NCBI GenBank assembly: GCA_015501585.1
Contig: JADNRY010000048.1
Location: forward strand, 124,001 to 188,000
DNA from: Rhodocollybia butyracea
Lineage: Eukaryota > Basidiomycota > Agaricomycetes > Agaricales > Omphalotaceae
Direction of reading: 5' to 3'
DNA length: 64,000 nt
Below, piece by piece: positions 32,766 to 45,291 of this stretch. The position numbers and the translations under genes are program-made. How positions within the stretch are numbered: position 1 is the stretch's first letter; every line of letters starts with the position of its first letter. The notes beneath the pieces were generated by a model that made no database searches, had not been told where the DNA came from, and saw only the letters and a program-made list of their open reading frames with translations.

Positions 32766-34545
32766 TTATCGATTTTGGGCTTTTGGTGATGTACGCGGGG
32801 CTGCAGCAGGTGAAACCAAGGTAGAAGCACTAGAATCAGGAGAGCCTGGATATTTCGCAGTAGGTAGACTATCATCTCGAAACCGATGCCTCCATTTATC
32901 TTCGGCGGAATTTTGCTTCTTGGGTGTAGGCGGACGCACAGATGGAGGTGTTGGCGAAGGAATAACAGTAGATATCAATCGAGATGGAGGGCGAGGAGCC
33001 GACCGCACAGGTGGTAGCTTTTCGGGGGAGCTCAATCGCAAAGGCCTGAGGACCGAATTGCGCTTATTGATACGAGCTTCCGCGGGCTCGGGAATTATTG
33101 GTGATGTGCGTCGAGATGTGCTCGCACTGTCGGTGCCAATTGACACAGGTGCTTCGGAAGGTGGTATTCGAGGCGAAGGAATGAGGAGAGACTGAAATAC
33201 TGGGGCTTCGGTGATTGTAGGCGAAGCCACTGAGGCAAACAAACCAGATCGTGACGCTCGTAGTGAGGATCTTCTTCGAGCAATTTTCTACAAAAAAAAG
33301 GTGTTAGTCAGCTGCGAACCTCGAGAGAGGAAATCACCTTTGAAGAGGATAGACGTAGCTGTCGCTCGAGTAGACGTTCTCGACGTCGTACTTTGAGGGC
33401 GGTTTCTGGCATATCATCCACCGTGGGAGAGAGCGTTGTATTCCTCACATCCACCGTAATTTTCTGTACTTCCCCACATATGATCGCGGGAGAAATCTGG
33501 TCTACCTTTCTTGAGGAAGTTTCCATGTTCGCCTTGTTAGCCACTGGATCGATGCTTGGAACATAGTCGATGTGGTTTACCAGGCCTTTTTGCCTCTGGG
33601 ACTTTAGTAACCTCGACAACTCGTCTCTAAGACGAGTATTCTCCTCCTCCAGTGTGCGAGAGACTTCATCCCGAAGCTCTCGCTCGGCCTCCAAAGCCAG
33701 TGCTGAAGAATCGAGACATTGGGACATTTCACGCTGAAGACTAGACACTCTGTTGTCTAGCTCTTCGCATTTTGTTTCTGAAGCTTCAAAACACCGACGA
33801 GCGACGTGAAGCTCATCGCGTACAGCTACAAGTTGTGCGCGCAAAGGACCTTGGTGTTCTAGAGTTATGGCGGGAGCACAAACATGGGCGCTGATACTGG
33901 AATGATTGTCGTTGCCAAAATCCTTGTCAGCAGATCCTGGTCCAGCGGTCTGAGAAGATTGACGGGTTCGCTGGAGCTCTTCCTCCAGAACACTGCGCAT
34001 CCAATCATCTGCTTGAGATTTGGTCATAAGAGATGAGATCTCTTCCTGCATAGCAGAGTCCCTACCAACCAAAAGCTTGTTATGTTCAAAAAGCATGAAG
34101 TTTTTTTGAGTCAGCCTTTTGATCTCTCCGCGGAGTTCATCCTTCTCTCTCTGTTCTATTTCCAACACACTGCCAAGGGAGGCATAGTTGTCCTGGCACT
34201 CTCTGAGCGAGCGAGAAAGCGTCATATTCTGTGCGCGAACTTTCTTGAGCGAATCCAAGATTTCCATGCGCAGTTTGCGCTCATAGAGAATTTCGGACTG
34301 TTCGCTAATATGACAGTCAAGCCCGCTCTGAGAAGGTAAACCTGTCGGGCGGTCATGATAACGGACTGTCGTTCGAGTTTCCGTTCTTCCCGCTCATCGA
34401 CTAGGGCATTTCGAGTAGCGTCCAACTCACCGGAAATCCTTGAATTTTGGGACTCGAGAAGGGCGATCCGTTCTTGATAGTCATTGATCGCACCCCGAGT
34501 CGCAATCGCAAAGTCTCCAGCGTAGGTCTTTCTCCGAGAATGCAT
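32766..34545 (-). CDS. Coiled-coil protein with basic, disordered C-terminus
   Basis: The ATG at 34545 (MHSRRKTYAGDFAIATRGA) opens a protein made mostly of heptad-like helices: INDYQERIALLESQNSRIS, ILDSLKKVRAQNMTLSRSL, EQREKDELRGEIKRLTQKNF, LEEENTRLRDELSRLLKSQR. Then come an Arg-rich patch (KVRRRERLLERQLRLSSSK) and a Ser/Pro-rich tail ending SPKAQNR at 32766-32768. At least two introns (near 34270-34340 and 33240-33310). N-terminal coiled coil followed by a basic tail recalls shugoshin-like or spindle/septin scaffold proteins, but I see no diagnostic motif and do not claim that. Function unknown. Confidence 0.7.
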
Positions 34546-35045
34546 CGTGTTAGTTGGCTTAGGCGATGTAGAAACATCGACAACAAGGGAGGAGGGGTTC
34601 GGGGTATCAGGGGTGATAACCTGAATATTAGTGGATCAGTGATTTTCATAGGTCAGGCAGTGTGAGAGCGTACTTGAGCTGAAAGAATGTCAGGGTTTAA
34701 ACACAAAGATTGCAAGTTCAAGGAAAGTCGGGGATGATAAGATCGCTGCATTTCGCTAGGAAAACAGCAAGTTCGAGGCTGGAAAGAAAGAAAGGATTAA
34801 GAGCGCAACCCTCGGTTGAAGTCTGTAAACTGTAGCAGCTGTCTGTGTCAAAGCTGCATCAAGCAACATTCTGTCTGCGTGAACAGCCGTCCCTTATTAT
34901 AGGCACGGGACACGTCTAGCACCGAAAACGGCGCCCATACTGATGTCGTCTGTAACCCGCTATACTTTAATGCAGTGTGATTATTGAGAGGTTCCACGGG
35001 CGCCTAAGCGCTTGCGCGGGAAAGTTCTCCACAACCTTCGTCCCG
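34546..35045. promoter_or_regulatory. Divergent region, coiled-coil gene / FHIP gene
   Basis: 500 bp between two outward-facing start codons. No other gene. It should hold both promoters. No clear motif stands out to me. Confidence 0.4.
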
Positions 35046-38000
35046 ATGGATTATTTTCAGAAATTCCTGAGGCCTGGCACTCAAGCCCTTCCTAAAGAGG
35101 CACCAGACTATACACAAATATTCACAAAGTCTTGGAACTTTGTCAAGGTTCTTCATCTTTGTGTGTGCAAATGATTGACATTTTCTCAATGGAATTCGAA
35201 TGTCCAGAACACACTCCTGCATCCTGATGAACGCCAGTTAGCCAGAGGAATAAATTCTACAGATGTACCTGCACACCTGAAATCAATGGTCGACAGTCTC
35301 GTCGCAGAGTCGACTCGGATTGAGGAGGGGTACGCGCTGATATTCAGCAAAAATTAGCAAAGCTGAACAACTTGTTACTATGCAGCACCACTGGTGGATG
35401 CCTAGAATATCTATTGAAGAATGGTATGTGTAATCCACTATTCCTCGCAATCGCTGATTTATCATTCTTGCCAGATGTACTCGGGACGCTCGTCCGTTTG
35501 AGCGAAGCAGATAGACCATTTGGTATCCAGGCCGAAGTTCTTCGCGCCATTCAAAACATGGTTGTTCTACTAGACGAGCAGTTCCTTGTTCATTCGGCCG
35601 TTCACAAAGCGGTTCTCAGGTTACTTCGGAACTGTGCCGGAGATGATCTGCACGAGCAACTTGATGGTCGACATAGAAAGGTTATGGGTGCCGCTGGTAA
35701 TGCTGTTCGGAGCCAGCCTTCCGAATTTGAGGAAGATTGTACGTTACGTGCACTACTTGCAGAATCCATTCTTACCGTATCATCTATGTCAGTGGTCAAC
35801 CTGTTGTGCATTCTGTGCAGCCGAATACGCACATTCCGAGAACTTCTCATGATATTCTTCCACGATAAGCATTGGTATCGATCTGAACCTCTCTTCTCTT
35901 TAGAGGAACAGGACGAAGAAGATGAAGACGAAGACGAAGACGAAGAAGCTACTGACACCCCTTCAGAGTCTGCAAATCGACCATCATCCCCTACACCTTC
36001 ACATACAACTTTAACCTCAGCACCAGTGTCTTCGGTGACTAAAAAACCAGAATACGAATTCCTGCTATTTAACTATCTTTTGCGATTCGTCCATCGCGAA
36101 GGCCAGATTGGTGAATTCGCCCGGGCTGGTTTGCTTTTACTTATGGACGTTGCGATGTCTCCCGGAGAACCTGTCCACCGTCTAACTGGTGAAGAGACTT
36201 CCTCTGATGCTACGGCGGACCCTATCACGGATGCAGCTTTAGCATTAGCTGAATACATCCTCGACGGCGACTTCTCTGAAGTCCTGGGAGCAGGCTTAGG
36301 CGCTGTCTATTCCATGCTACCTTCAAAACTCGAATTTCGCCCACCTACCAATGCAGATCGGTCGCCGGAGACTGGTATGGTCATAGGAAACACGTGGCTC
36401 GAAACAGAGGACGAAAAAGAACTGCTGGAGGTCTTTCGCGCAAAATCATGGGCGATGGGCATAGAGGACGCCGATAGTCCAGACTTTAGGTCTCGATTAG
36501 ACCATTTTCTTAGACTCCTCGAATTTCTCCAGGATGTCCTGCGGCGAAACATAATCCAGGAGAACGTGGACGCATCGTCCTTGGTAGGTACCGCTATCGT
36601 CAATTCTATTCTAGACGCTGTTCGCACTATATTCCTGGAGAATGTTCTGTACCCAACTATCTTGGAATGCTCAGACGCCGACGGAAGTGCCGTTGCTGTC
36701 ATGTCGTACATTGACATCATGGTCCGCACCCTGCAGGATGGTCAACTAGCCAAGCTTCTTGTTGATTTTCTTATCAGTGAGGATAACGAAGAAGTCACGC
36801 GTCCGCGGCCTCATTCTCTAATGACGTTGAATAGCGCACCTCCTCAGGCTAAATCCGCTGTTGCAGCTGACAAAGAAGCCAAGCATAGACGACGGAAGAG
36901 TAGTGCAATGGCACTCTTGGAAATGGAAGCTCCTGACACTCGGAAGCAGTCGGAATACTTTACTTCTATGGCCCGATTTACTCTCAAAGACCTGTTACTC
37001 ACCAATCTACGATCTTCGTCCCAGCCTACCGCAACGGCTGCCTTGCAGTTAATGCAGGCAATGCTCCTGCAGCATCCGGTTCTTTGTATTGAAAAGTTGT
37101 TGATCGTCATACCGGATCCCTTAGCCACCGCTTTCCCTCATCCTATATTGTTATCCAGCAATTCGTCTGCTGAGGACGACGACGAAGATGAGGAAGCTTT
37201 TGTGTACCCTGGAGCCGAGGGAAGCAAAACTGTCCCGGTGTCTATCCACCCGTTATTTCCCCAACCTGAGACAACATTCTCTACCCACGAACGGGAAATG
37301 GACCTTTACCTCGCACTTGTTTCAAGAGTAGACCCCTCTCATAACTCTGATCCATTCAGTACTGGCTATGATCACTATCTTCGCGACGCCCTTTTCTCAA
37401 TTCAAGATCAGCCCGCCTATCAAGTTGATGAGGATGAGGACGGTGAGGCTCGGCGAATGGGTAAACATCGTCTAAACGTTAACGACCCCATTATATCCAC
37501 ACTCCTCGAATCACTCCGCAGATTCTTTTCTAACACTCCTGAGTTCAACATCGCTCTGACTGGCGTGCTATCGACGATGGCTATACATCCCGATCGCTCT
37601 CTTGCTGGTTGGTTGACATTTGCGGTCAACGATTCTGCCCCCAGTAATAACGATGATATCGACGCTGGACTTGACGCCAATGGCGACGGTGATGATCGCT
37701 CCATTGATTACCGTATAGAGGAGAAATTAGCCAACAACGACAGTTTCTTACCTGCGTCCAGTATGGATGCAAAGTCTCGTCCTGTTGTCCATACCATATT
37801 CCACGGGCTTGTGGCTCAACTAGAGCGTTATCGGCGCAGTGTGGACAACTTTGACAAATTTCTCCTTGAACGTCGTCAAGGGCTTCTCTTCACTGAGAAT
37901 CTTTCAGACGCGTTATCACTTGCTATCGAAATCAGCGAAGAAACACCAAGGATTAGCACCCAAGTTTCCGAGTCACTGCAGCAGCCTAAACCTAAGAAAC

Positions 38001-38455
38001 AGTCCACTTCATCGAGTATCGTGTCCCTGTTTACTCCAAAGAAAAACAAATCCAAGTCTTCGACGCTTCCCGTGCCTTCTACGCCCCCGAAAAAAGAAAA
38101 CCCGACTGTGTCCGCAAGTCCGTTTGCTCCCCATTACCAAAAGACCGGCGCAATTGTGGTGGAACCATTTGTCGCTCCCGTACCGGCATCCAGTCCGTGG
38201 ACACCAGTCAAAAGACCACGCAAATGGAACGCAGACGAGGAGGATGTGTTCAGCGCTGGATGGAGTGAGAAGACACCATTGTCTCATACGGTGCAAGATG
38301 ACTCTGATGAGGACGAGGACGAGAAGAAAACGACTACGGTTACGCTCTCGAGATTGCTGGACAACGTCGTGATTCTAGAGGAGAGCATCAAGGAGCTTGT
38401 TGCGATTATTCATGCCCGTCGAAGTTTGGGAATAGACTCTGTAAGATATCTGTAG
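35046..38455 (+). CDS. FHIP (FTS-Hook interacting protein, RAI16-like)
   Basis: Part of the FTS-Hook-FHIP complex that couples dynein to early endosomes; the fungal member is known as FhipA in Aspergillus (family knowledge). The ATG at 35046 (MDYFQKFLRPGTQALPKEA) starts a small exon. Introns GTTCTT..CCAG and GGTACG..GCAG lead into a single exon of about 1,020 codons. Family features are at the front: NTLLHPDERQLARGI, VPAHLKSMVDSLVAEST, TGGCLEYLLKNGMCNPLFLA, VLRAIQNMVVLLDEQFLVHS, then FRELLMIFFHDKHWYRSEPL and YEFLLFNYLLRFVHREGQIG. The middle has acidic insertions (EEQDEEDEDEDEDEE). The C-terminus is Lys/Ser/Pro-rich and probably disordered, ending ARRSLGIDSVRYL. About 1,100 aa, normal for fungal FHIP. 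Cytosolic, cargo side of dynein transport. Confidence 0.82.
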
Positions 38456-38548
38456 CCGTTATACATACCACATACCTATACTACATGTACAACAACTGGA
38501 AGAATTAGATACGAAAACAAAAGAAAACAATCGACATCCATAAAATAA

Positions 38549-39664
38549 CTACTTGGCCTTTCTTCCCCTCGCTTGCTTCTTTTCTCCGTCTGTGGAAGGC
38601 TTCGCCTTGTCTCCAAAGAGCTTTTGCTGTAATTTTTCGAATTCAGCATCGTCAATCTCTGGAGGTGGCTGTACAACTTTCTTGGAACGCTTTTTGGGAG
38701 ACTCGTCCTGATCATCGTCGTCTCCACCTTTGGCTCGCTTTTTACCCTTGCCCTTTGCTTTCGGAGCGGGCTCGGTGTACTTTGCTGCCAGACTGTCAAA
38801 GAAGCTATCATTGTTTTTTTGCTTCTTTTTCAGAATGAGAGCCTGTAGTGCAGAGACATCCTCCTCCTCCTCGTTACCTCCCCCCTCTTGGTTACCCGTT
38901 TCTTTGCCTTTACCCTTCCCCTTCCGCTTTCCAGCTTTGCCGCTACCGTAAAACTCATCCCAGACACCGAGTTCTCTCGCCAATTTCTCTGCCTCTTTAG
39001 CTTCTTTCTGGCCCTGTTTCTGGCGCACTAGCTTCCCCTTCTCATCATTAATACTGGATTCCCACTTGGGAAGTGGAGCTAGTTCGCCTTTGGATATGAG
39101 ATCGGAGAGAGTAACGATAAACCGAGCTTCGTCATCATGAGTAGAGTGAGGTATGAATGTCATGATTTCGCCTATAGATCCTTCGGTTTCGAAATAGGCT
39201 GCTTTGAGGTCAGTTACCTCCTCAGAAGAACCTGTCGCCAGAATATTTAGAAAATAATCGTTATGAAGAGAGAAAATATACGAACCTTGATACTCCTTCT
39301 TCATTTCGTCCAATTTACCTCTGGTGACACGGTCAAACATCTGCTCGAAGTAGGCCTCCCAGCCATCCTCCCCAGCAGCAAGGTCGAAGCCTTCGTCCGT
39401 CTTTCCCGTCGAATCATAGCGGTTTCTCCGTTTCTCGTCACTGAGGACTGCATACGCGAAGCCAACTTGCTGGAATTTAAGCGAAGCCTCAGCTTTCGCG
39501 GACTCGCTGGCGGTCGCGTGTTTGTCAGGATGATATTTCAAGGCAAGACGGCGGTATGATTTTTTGATATCATCAAGTTTAGAAGTCTCTGAGACAGAAA
39601 GGACAGCGTATAAGTCAACAGATTCTTCACCGGGGAAGAAAGTGGTAATCGGGTCGTCGTCCAT
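38549..39664 (-). CDS. DNAJC9-like J-domain protein
   Basis: J-domain co-chaperone of the DNAJC9 type; the human protein also binds histone H3-H4 (family knowledge). I chose the ATG at 39664 (MDDDPITTFFPGEESVD); an upstream in-frame Met is less likely. The J domain spans about residues 18-90: LYAVLSVSETSKLDDIKKSY, RRLALKYHPDKH with the HPD motif, and FAYAVLSDEKRRNRYDSTG. Next comes the DNAJC9-type region (WEAYFEQMFDRVTRGKLDEM, DLKAAYFETEGSIGEIMTFI, RFIVTLSDLISKGELAPLP). The tail is Lys-rich with KGKGKGKETGNQ and KKRSKK clusters and suggests nuclear location. An intron at 39232-39285 is exactly 54 nt with no stop in frame, so a retained form would only add 18 residues. The 3' end lies close to the 3' end of the FHIP gene (93 bp, tail to tail). 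Confidence 0.87.
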   Translation of the reverse strand: MDDDPITTFFPGEESVDLYAVLSVSETSKLDDIKKSYRRLALKYHPDKHATASESAKAEASLKFQQVGFAYAVLSDEKRRNRYDSTGKTDEGFDLAAGEDGWEAYFEQMFDRVTRGKLDEMKKEYQGSYIFSLHNDYFLNILATGSSEEVTDLKAAYFETEGSIGEIMTFIPHSTHDDEARFIVTLSDLISKGELAPLPKWESSINDEKGKLVRQKQGQKEAKEAEKLARELGVWDEFYGSGKAGKRKGKGKGKETGNQEGGGNEEEEDVSALQALILKKKQKNNDSFFDSLAAKYTEPAPKAKGKGKKRAKGGDDDDQDESPKKRSKKVVQPPPEIDDAEFEKLQQKLFGDKAKPSTDGEKKQARGRKAK

Positions 39665-39749
39665 ATTGAAGAGCAAACGTGTCAGGTGATACCGCGTTTG
39701 TGACTGATACAGTGACAGTGGCACTGCGCTCAAAATTACTACATAGATA

Positions 39750-40443
39750 TCATCTCCAAAGTTCTAGATATGAATTCCACATCTGCTCCGCCTCATTTCC
39801 AACTTTATTCATCCCACAGCCTGTCCACATGTAGAACCAAAAGAAAGCAAATGTTACACCATAGGCCCAACCTACGGCTACTTGAGGAACCGTATGGTGT
39901 CCAAGCAATATCCTCGATAAAGCGATCAATGTGGCCCATGGCCAGACTATGAGCGGCGGGATTACACGTATAAACCAACTCTGGGGAAGGGTATTATGAA
40001 TGGGCAGGTAAATGCAGGCGAGAGGGATGAACGTGGCATAAAACGCGATGGAAGCAGAGTGCGTGCTCGGCATTCTAACGAGAAAATAGGTAACTTTTCC
40101 GAGAGAAGAAATGCAAGAGTTCCCTTACCCATAACTCTTTTTCCGTTTCTTCTCTGAACGTTGCGTTACAGGTCGTTCTTGACGGATTAGCCGCTTTACA
40201 AGTTTCACCGAAAACATACATGCTGTTGATCCGAGAGCAAAATACACGACTCCTGCAGACCGGGTGTATAGAATAAAGCTTGCCGTTAGAGCAGTAACTG
40301 TAATGTTTGTCTGGGCAGTTCAGTTTCAAGTCCAACAAGTAGAACACCATCCTAACCTTGTCCAGAAATTTTAGCCACCAAGGAAGGGGCCAATCTGAAC
40401 CGTCAGATTGCCCTAAGCAGTCTGCAGAAGAAGAGATGATCAT
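39750..40443 (-). CDS. CAX4: Dolichyldiphosphatase (PAP2 superfamily)
   Basis: ER membrane enzyme that removes a phosphate from dolichyl pyrophosphate on the lumenal side, so the carrier can be reused for N-glycosylation (CWH8/CAX4, DOLPP1). The ATG at 40443 (MIISSSADCLGQSDGSDWP) is followed by a first intron (GTTAGG..CCCAG). All three PAP2 phosphatase motifs are visible: KRLIRQERP, then KKSYGMPSTHSAS across the second intron, and SRILLGHHTVPQVAVGWAYG. Hydrophobic helices lie between them. The C-terminus reads MWNSYLELWR. About 200 aa, slightly short but normal for fungal members. Promoter shared with nothing: the upstream neighbour faces the same way. Confidence 0.9.
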
Positions 40444-41153
40444 AACGTTGACGAGATAAGATGATAGAAGCTGTAGAACTCGACTTTCTTGTTCCCGGTC
40501 CGGACGAACGCTTGCCGGTTCTCCTAGTCTCGCGGTTTGGACAAAAGGTTAACCTTCCCCCATTTTATCACTACTGGGCTTTGCATACCCTGTAGTCACC
40601 TTATTTATTGTGTTACTTCTTGAAATTATTGTACGTGCTATCCTCGCATATCTACTCCGGACTGAATAGTTAGCTCGGTACTTATTAGTGTATATACGTC
40701 CTTGTTGTCAGGCTCTTTACTCTTTCAGTCACATCTCCTGTTGTTGGGTCTCTTCAAAGACTTATCCACCCACCTCACTTCATTGCTAAGCTTTGCCAGT
40801 GCATAGACCCGGAATAAATCAAATCCTTGACCCTTGAAGCTCTATCTACACATTGTACAAAACTAACGACCAAAGATTGGATCAAGGCTAAACTATAAGA
40901 ACTTCGAAATAGGTATACAAAACCGTTCGGAAATCGATATTTAAATAGATTGTGCACTAAGTAGAACTAGCTATAGAACGAATGGAGAGATACTAGCATG
41001 TCATGTCATGAAATATCCAAGAGAAATATGTTGAGGTCCCAGATCATTCGATAGATATTCGTGGAGCAAGAGTCGTACCCGCGTTGTACGATGACTTACG
41101 CTGGGTCATATTCCCTGCAGAATCGCCTTTTAATGAGTATTGTGGTCGTTTGT
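40444..41153. other. Intergenic, no gene seen
   Basis: A/T-rich 0.7-kb gap between two - strand genes. It holds the promoter of the dolichyldiphosphatase gene. No frame or repeat worth calling. Confidence 0.5.
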
Positions 41154-43042
41154 TTACATCTGGATATTACCGTTATTAAATACGTCCAATCTTGTTGAAA
41201 CAGGTTTGTAGGACTGACCGTGGGTCTTAGACTGGAGTAGTCCGCGGTCAAAGTCGCTGAAACAGCGGAGACCTACCGCAAATGTTGCTGAATAGCATAT
41301 ATATGTTAGTATGGCGCGCACACTGGAAGAGCATCTTACCGAATAGGAGAAGGAAAGCGATGATTGCTGTGGAGAAAATTAGATTCTACGAGGATAAGCG
41401 GAATGGATATCTCTTACTGAATACGGTGAGAGTAGCGCGTGTCGTGGCGTACGCTTGCTGAGAGGAAGGTTCATAGAATCGAACAAGTTTGTAAACTGGG
41501 CATATACACGGCGCTTAGATATGTCCTTTGGGTTCAGAGTGATGAACTTACTGACTGCGGAGAAGCAGTCAGTACATTGAAAAATAAAGAGCAGTAAGAA
41601 TAGCTTACAGTAGGTTTCCGCAGCCAACATTACCTTAACAAGACCATCAATAAACACGAGTTCTTGAATCATAACGTGCCACATACCACAAGCGATATAG
41701 ACATTAGCCTTTTTAACGGGGTAAGTCAAAACTGGGGCGGAAGATAAAGCGGAATTAACAAACCACTTGATTTCTCTCTGCACAGCCATAGCAGCTCCAA
41801 CGATAAGTCCAAGTACGATGGGAATGGCGGCGATAGTTAGACTGCGATAAAAAATGAGTAAATATTAGCAATCGTCGATACGGTACTTACCCAAACTCAG
41901 CACTGTTCGTCGCTAAAACAACGATAAGGAGCTGGAATTCCAAGTCAGCATACTGTCAAGGTGGGAAGGCTATGACACTCGCCTGCATTGTAACACCAAT
42001 GAAGAAGAAGAAATCGAATTTGAGGAGACATATTTCGACTTGGTAGTATTGGTACATTGCTGGAATTAAACAATACCTAGTTAGCATTCGTTGAGGATAT
42101 ACAGCATCAACATCCGGCGTACTTTTAGTTTTGGGATTGGCCCCGACAACATGGAAGATGGCCCAGCTGAAACGTCGTTCTGAGTATCAACTGTATTTGC
42201 GAAAACACGAAAACTAACCCGAACTCTCCATATAGTTCCTTAACCCAAAACAGCAAGACCAACCAAGCAGCGGCAATTACACAAGGAGTTACAACAAGGA
42301 AAGGAAGGACACTTTGCCACAGAGAACCAGGAACGTCGCAATTCTTTGATGCAGTGAGTATTCCGTCGGGCAGAAAGAAAGAGCAACATACAATCAGGAA
42401 GTGGGGATCGGTGGCATTGCTGCAATTCACAGTGTAGCCCAAAAGAGTAGAGTTAACATCTAAAATTGCATCTCTCGTCTGATGTACTTGAAGAGCGGCA
42501 GATACGATCAAAGCTAGGTGGAAAACTAGTTGCAAAAGCGTAAGTGCGGAGGCTACTGAAAAAGAGGATTACGACGCACAAAGAATCCCAAAAAGCTGAA
42601 TGACATTCCTAAGCCTCAATGCGTCTATGGCCATAAACATTTCAAACACTCTTATTTGTTCAGGTTAGATATTGTGATCCGCTTTGGTGTATTTCGGGCT
42701 TACTCTGCGAGAGCAAACAACGCCAGATAGCATGGTATTGTCTGGAAAAACATCAAAATGAGTTGAACACGAAAAATCACGCGGCGTACTTTATATGGGG
42801 TCGCCCTAAGCGGAACGTCAAGCTCAACCTACAGACCCAATAGGTTTGGTAAGAAACTCATAGAATGCAATGTCCATCGTACCTTTTTGAATCTAGAAAC
42901 TCAAGTTAGTGTTCAGTTTGTTCATTTTGCATTGGAACTGCACTCACGTAATTGCAACCATGACAAGGACTACTATTGCTTGAAAGGCTAGAGTACCAAT
43001 GAAGGCCTTTTGCGCCCGTGTAGCCAGTAAGGGCTCAAACAT
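41154..43042 (-). CDS. Polytopic membrane protein of unknown function
   Basis: The ATG at 43042 opens MFEPLLATRAQKAFIGTLAF + QAIVVLVMVAI, a first membrane segment. Further exons give MQLVFHLALIVSAALQVHQT, SLWQSVLPFLVVTPCVIAAA + WLVLLFWVKELYGEFG, and near the end AIIAFLLLF joined to ATFAVGLRCFSDFDRGLL. I count about seven hydrophobic segments, and a loop with three cysteines and glycosylation-like Asn sites (NCSNATDPHF). Many short introns. The stop at 41154-41156 comes from reading through QSKTHGQSYKPVSTRL and is tentative. Similar proteins are widespread in mushroom genomes, but I know no assigned role. The membrane topology is the only firm statement. Confidence 0.65.
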
Positions 43043-43716
43043 GGCTTGATGTTTGAAGTTGGGTGGAGGAGTAAAAGATGGTGGTAGATATTCAAAACGG
43101 CAGTCCACCTAATAGGGAAGCGGCAATGCCTCTCGGCTGTGGGCATGACACCGCAGCTGGCGGCCCCCCGGAACGGCCGGAACTCAATAGCGGCGCCCAC
43201 GGTGGAAGAAATTCATCCATTCAAGACAAGACTAGTATCCAGTGTCTACTTTCTGTGGGCAGGGTGTTCTATGTATAATGCCGTGGTTAGTTTTGGTACA
43301 AACACGTAACACGAATGGTGTTCTCGGCGGCGCTCGCCTCATTTCAAGTCACTTGTGGGCTAACTGTGGGGTAGCTCGGAGCCTGCCAGAAGAGAAGTAG
43401 AAGAAAGCGGTGCGTTGGCTCCCATCTATACATCTAGTGTTCGCCCTTTTTCAGCAACTTTCTTATCTCACCGTAGGCCTACTAAGGTTTTATTATACCA
43501 TATCTGTATCATTAATCTTGGACCTCTCGCAACTGCGCCTTGTCCAAGATGTCTCATCTCTCTTGTCTGTCTGGTCTCTCATAATGTGGTGACTTAGACA
43601 GAATCATTGGCTAATTGCACAGCTCAAAATATAAATAATACCTTAGTACCGCCCGTCTTGTATACAGAGTAACCGGTTGTCGAGAGAGACGAACAGCAGA
43701 TTAGGTGTCCTGATCA
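43043..43716. other. Intergenic, no gene seen
   Basis: Upstream region of the membrane protein gene (43043 on) and downstream of the SET gene. No frame with family features. A GC-rich patch near 43110-43200 is the only compositional feature. Confidence 0.45.
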
Positions 43717-45291
43717 TCAAAACACCTTTCCTTTCTTCATTTGCTCCAGAATGCGGTGTGCTACATACTGCTCCTCGGCCCAAAGCGTTCTTATACTATC
43801 GTGATCTGCGAGCACCGGATTAGCCAGTGCCTGAGATGCTCGATTTACGACCGTAGTACAGATTCGCTCAAGTACCCCACACGATTCTGCTTCGCACTCC
43901 GTGGAAAGCTCATCCCGCCGTCCGAGCACTACATCCTTCCAAGGCAGTAGCATTTCCTCCGAGAGCAGTGGTATTGACCCAGCGGGAAAGATACTGAATA
44001 GCCGTATAGCAGTGGTTAGTCGGTACGAAGAAAACGCAGATCCCGAGGCGAAATGCATCGTCCAGTCACTAAATAGCACGGGTATCAGCACTCAACGTCA
44101 TCAGACAAAAATTCAACTGCAGATATACATACCCCCAGTAGTTCTCCAATACCAACACTTCCTTCATCCACATTCCCACTTCACCTTTTTCCATAAAAAG
44201 ACCTTCAACAATATCGTCCACATTAACCTCATAGACGCGTTTACTTCCGGGATCACAATCGAGAGGGAGCACAAATCCATACTCTACATACAACACCCGA
44301 TTGCAATGGTCCCCGTATTTCAGGAATAATTCACTATCTGCATCGACGGACGTGGTGGCCGGAGAAACAAGCGTGAAATCACGGCCCATATTTATCCGTT
44401 TATTGGACGGAGGACGAGAAGGGCTCATATAAGGAAGATGAGGCGTGTGGTTGGCGAAATCCAATATCGGGCAAAGCGTTATGTTGTCTAGATCTGCAGG
44501 AGAAGTCTTAACTTCATAGTATATGCATCGCGTATTGACTGGAGCCAAAGGTTAGATTTGCATGAATCGAGTTTAAGTAAATTCCGAACCGTTCAACCAA
44601 GACCATAGATAGTCAGATACCAGCGACTCATTCTCTAGTCCAGAAGCGAAATCAGAGGGTGTCTTCGACGTCGACGTCGTATGCAAGATTTCAAGATGAT
44701 TATGCTACATGTGTAGGAGTGCTTCAAATTATTATATGTTGATTTTTCGCGGAGCTGTGGATCAGACCGACCACAAATGAGCAAATGGTTGCTAGATCAT
44801 TATGAAACCGGATTGAGATTTCTTGTACTGCTTTTGAGGTACTGGGAGGGAGGAGAGGGCTGTTATCCTCCTTGACAAGTTTGGACAACGGATGGTAGTC
44901 AAAATTACGAGGCAAAACCGAAATGTATGGACCGAATAGAGGGTCTGGAGATCCTTCGGCAGGTGCAGGCTGGTGTAACAAGAGATGCAAGGAAATCAGC
45001 TGAACTGCTGATAATTTTTTGGCAGCCGAAGGGTAATGAGGCGAAAGAGTTTTTGTATTCAATAATTTTGGTACAGTGAAAAGGACAGTCTTTGGTTCGC
45101 ATTTTCTACGAGCGAATAAACCATGGTATGCTGTTCCTGCGGGGACTTGAACAAATCGACCTTAAGCTTCACTTCCGTGACATACCTGGAACTTTTCTTC
45201 GCTCCACGAGTACAGTTTCAGTATCCATACCGTGGCTCTTTAGCCAATCGAGGAGATTCTGCCAGCTGACTTGCTCTTCGGATTCCATCAT
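43717..45291 (-). CDS. SET-domain protein lysine methyltransferase (Rubisco LSMT/RKM-like)
   Basis: S-adenosylmethionine-dependent Lys methyltransferase of the SETD3/RKM class; yeast members act on ribosomal proteins and elongation factors, here the substrate is unknown. The ATG at 45291 (MMESEEQVSWQNLLDWLKS) is followed by the family's opening YHGLFARRKCEPKTVLFTVP, KLLNTKTLSPHYPSAAKKL and AVQLISLHLLLHQP. The SET core shows DNITLCPILDFANHTP (the N-H motif for AdoMet binding), FTLVSPATTSVDADSELFLK and YGDHCNRVLYVEYGFVLPLD. The C-terminal helical part (Rubisco-substrate-binding-like) ends EEQYVAHRILEQMKKGKVF at 43717-43719. Several introns. It starts 110 bp from the dehydrogenase gene, back to back. 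Confidence 0.82.

Noticed and set aside
32766..34545. Calling the coiled-coil gene a shugoshin
   Set aside because: The overall layout fits, but the diagnostic C-terminal basic SGO motif and the N-terminal PP2A-binding pattern are not clearly visible.
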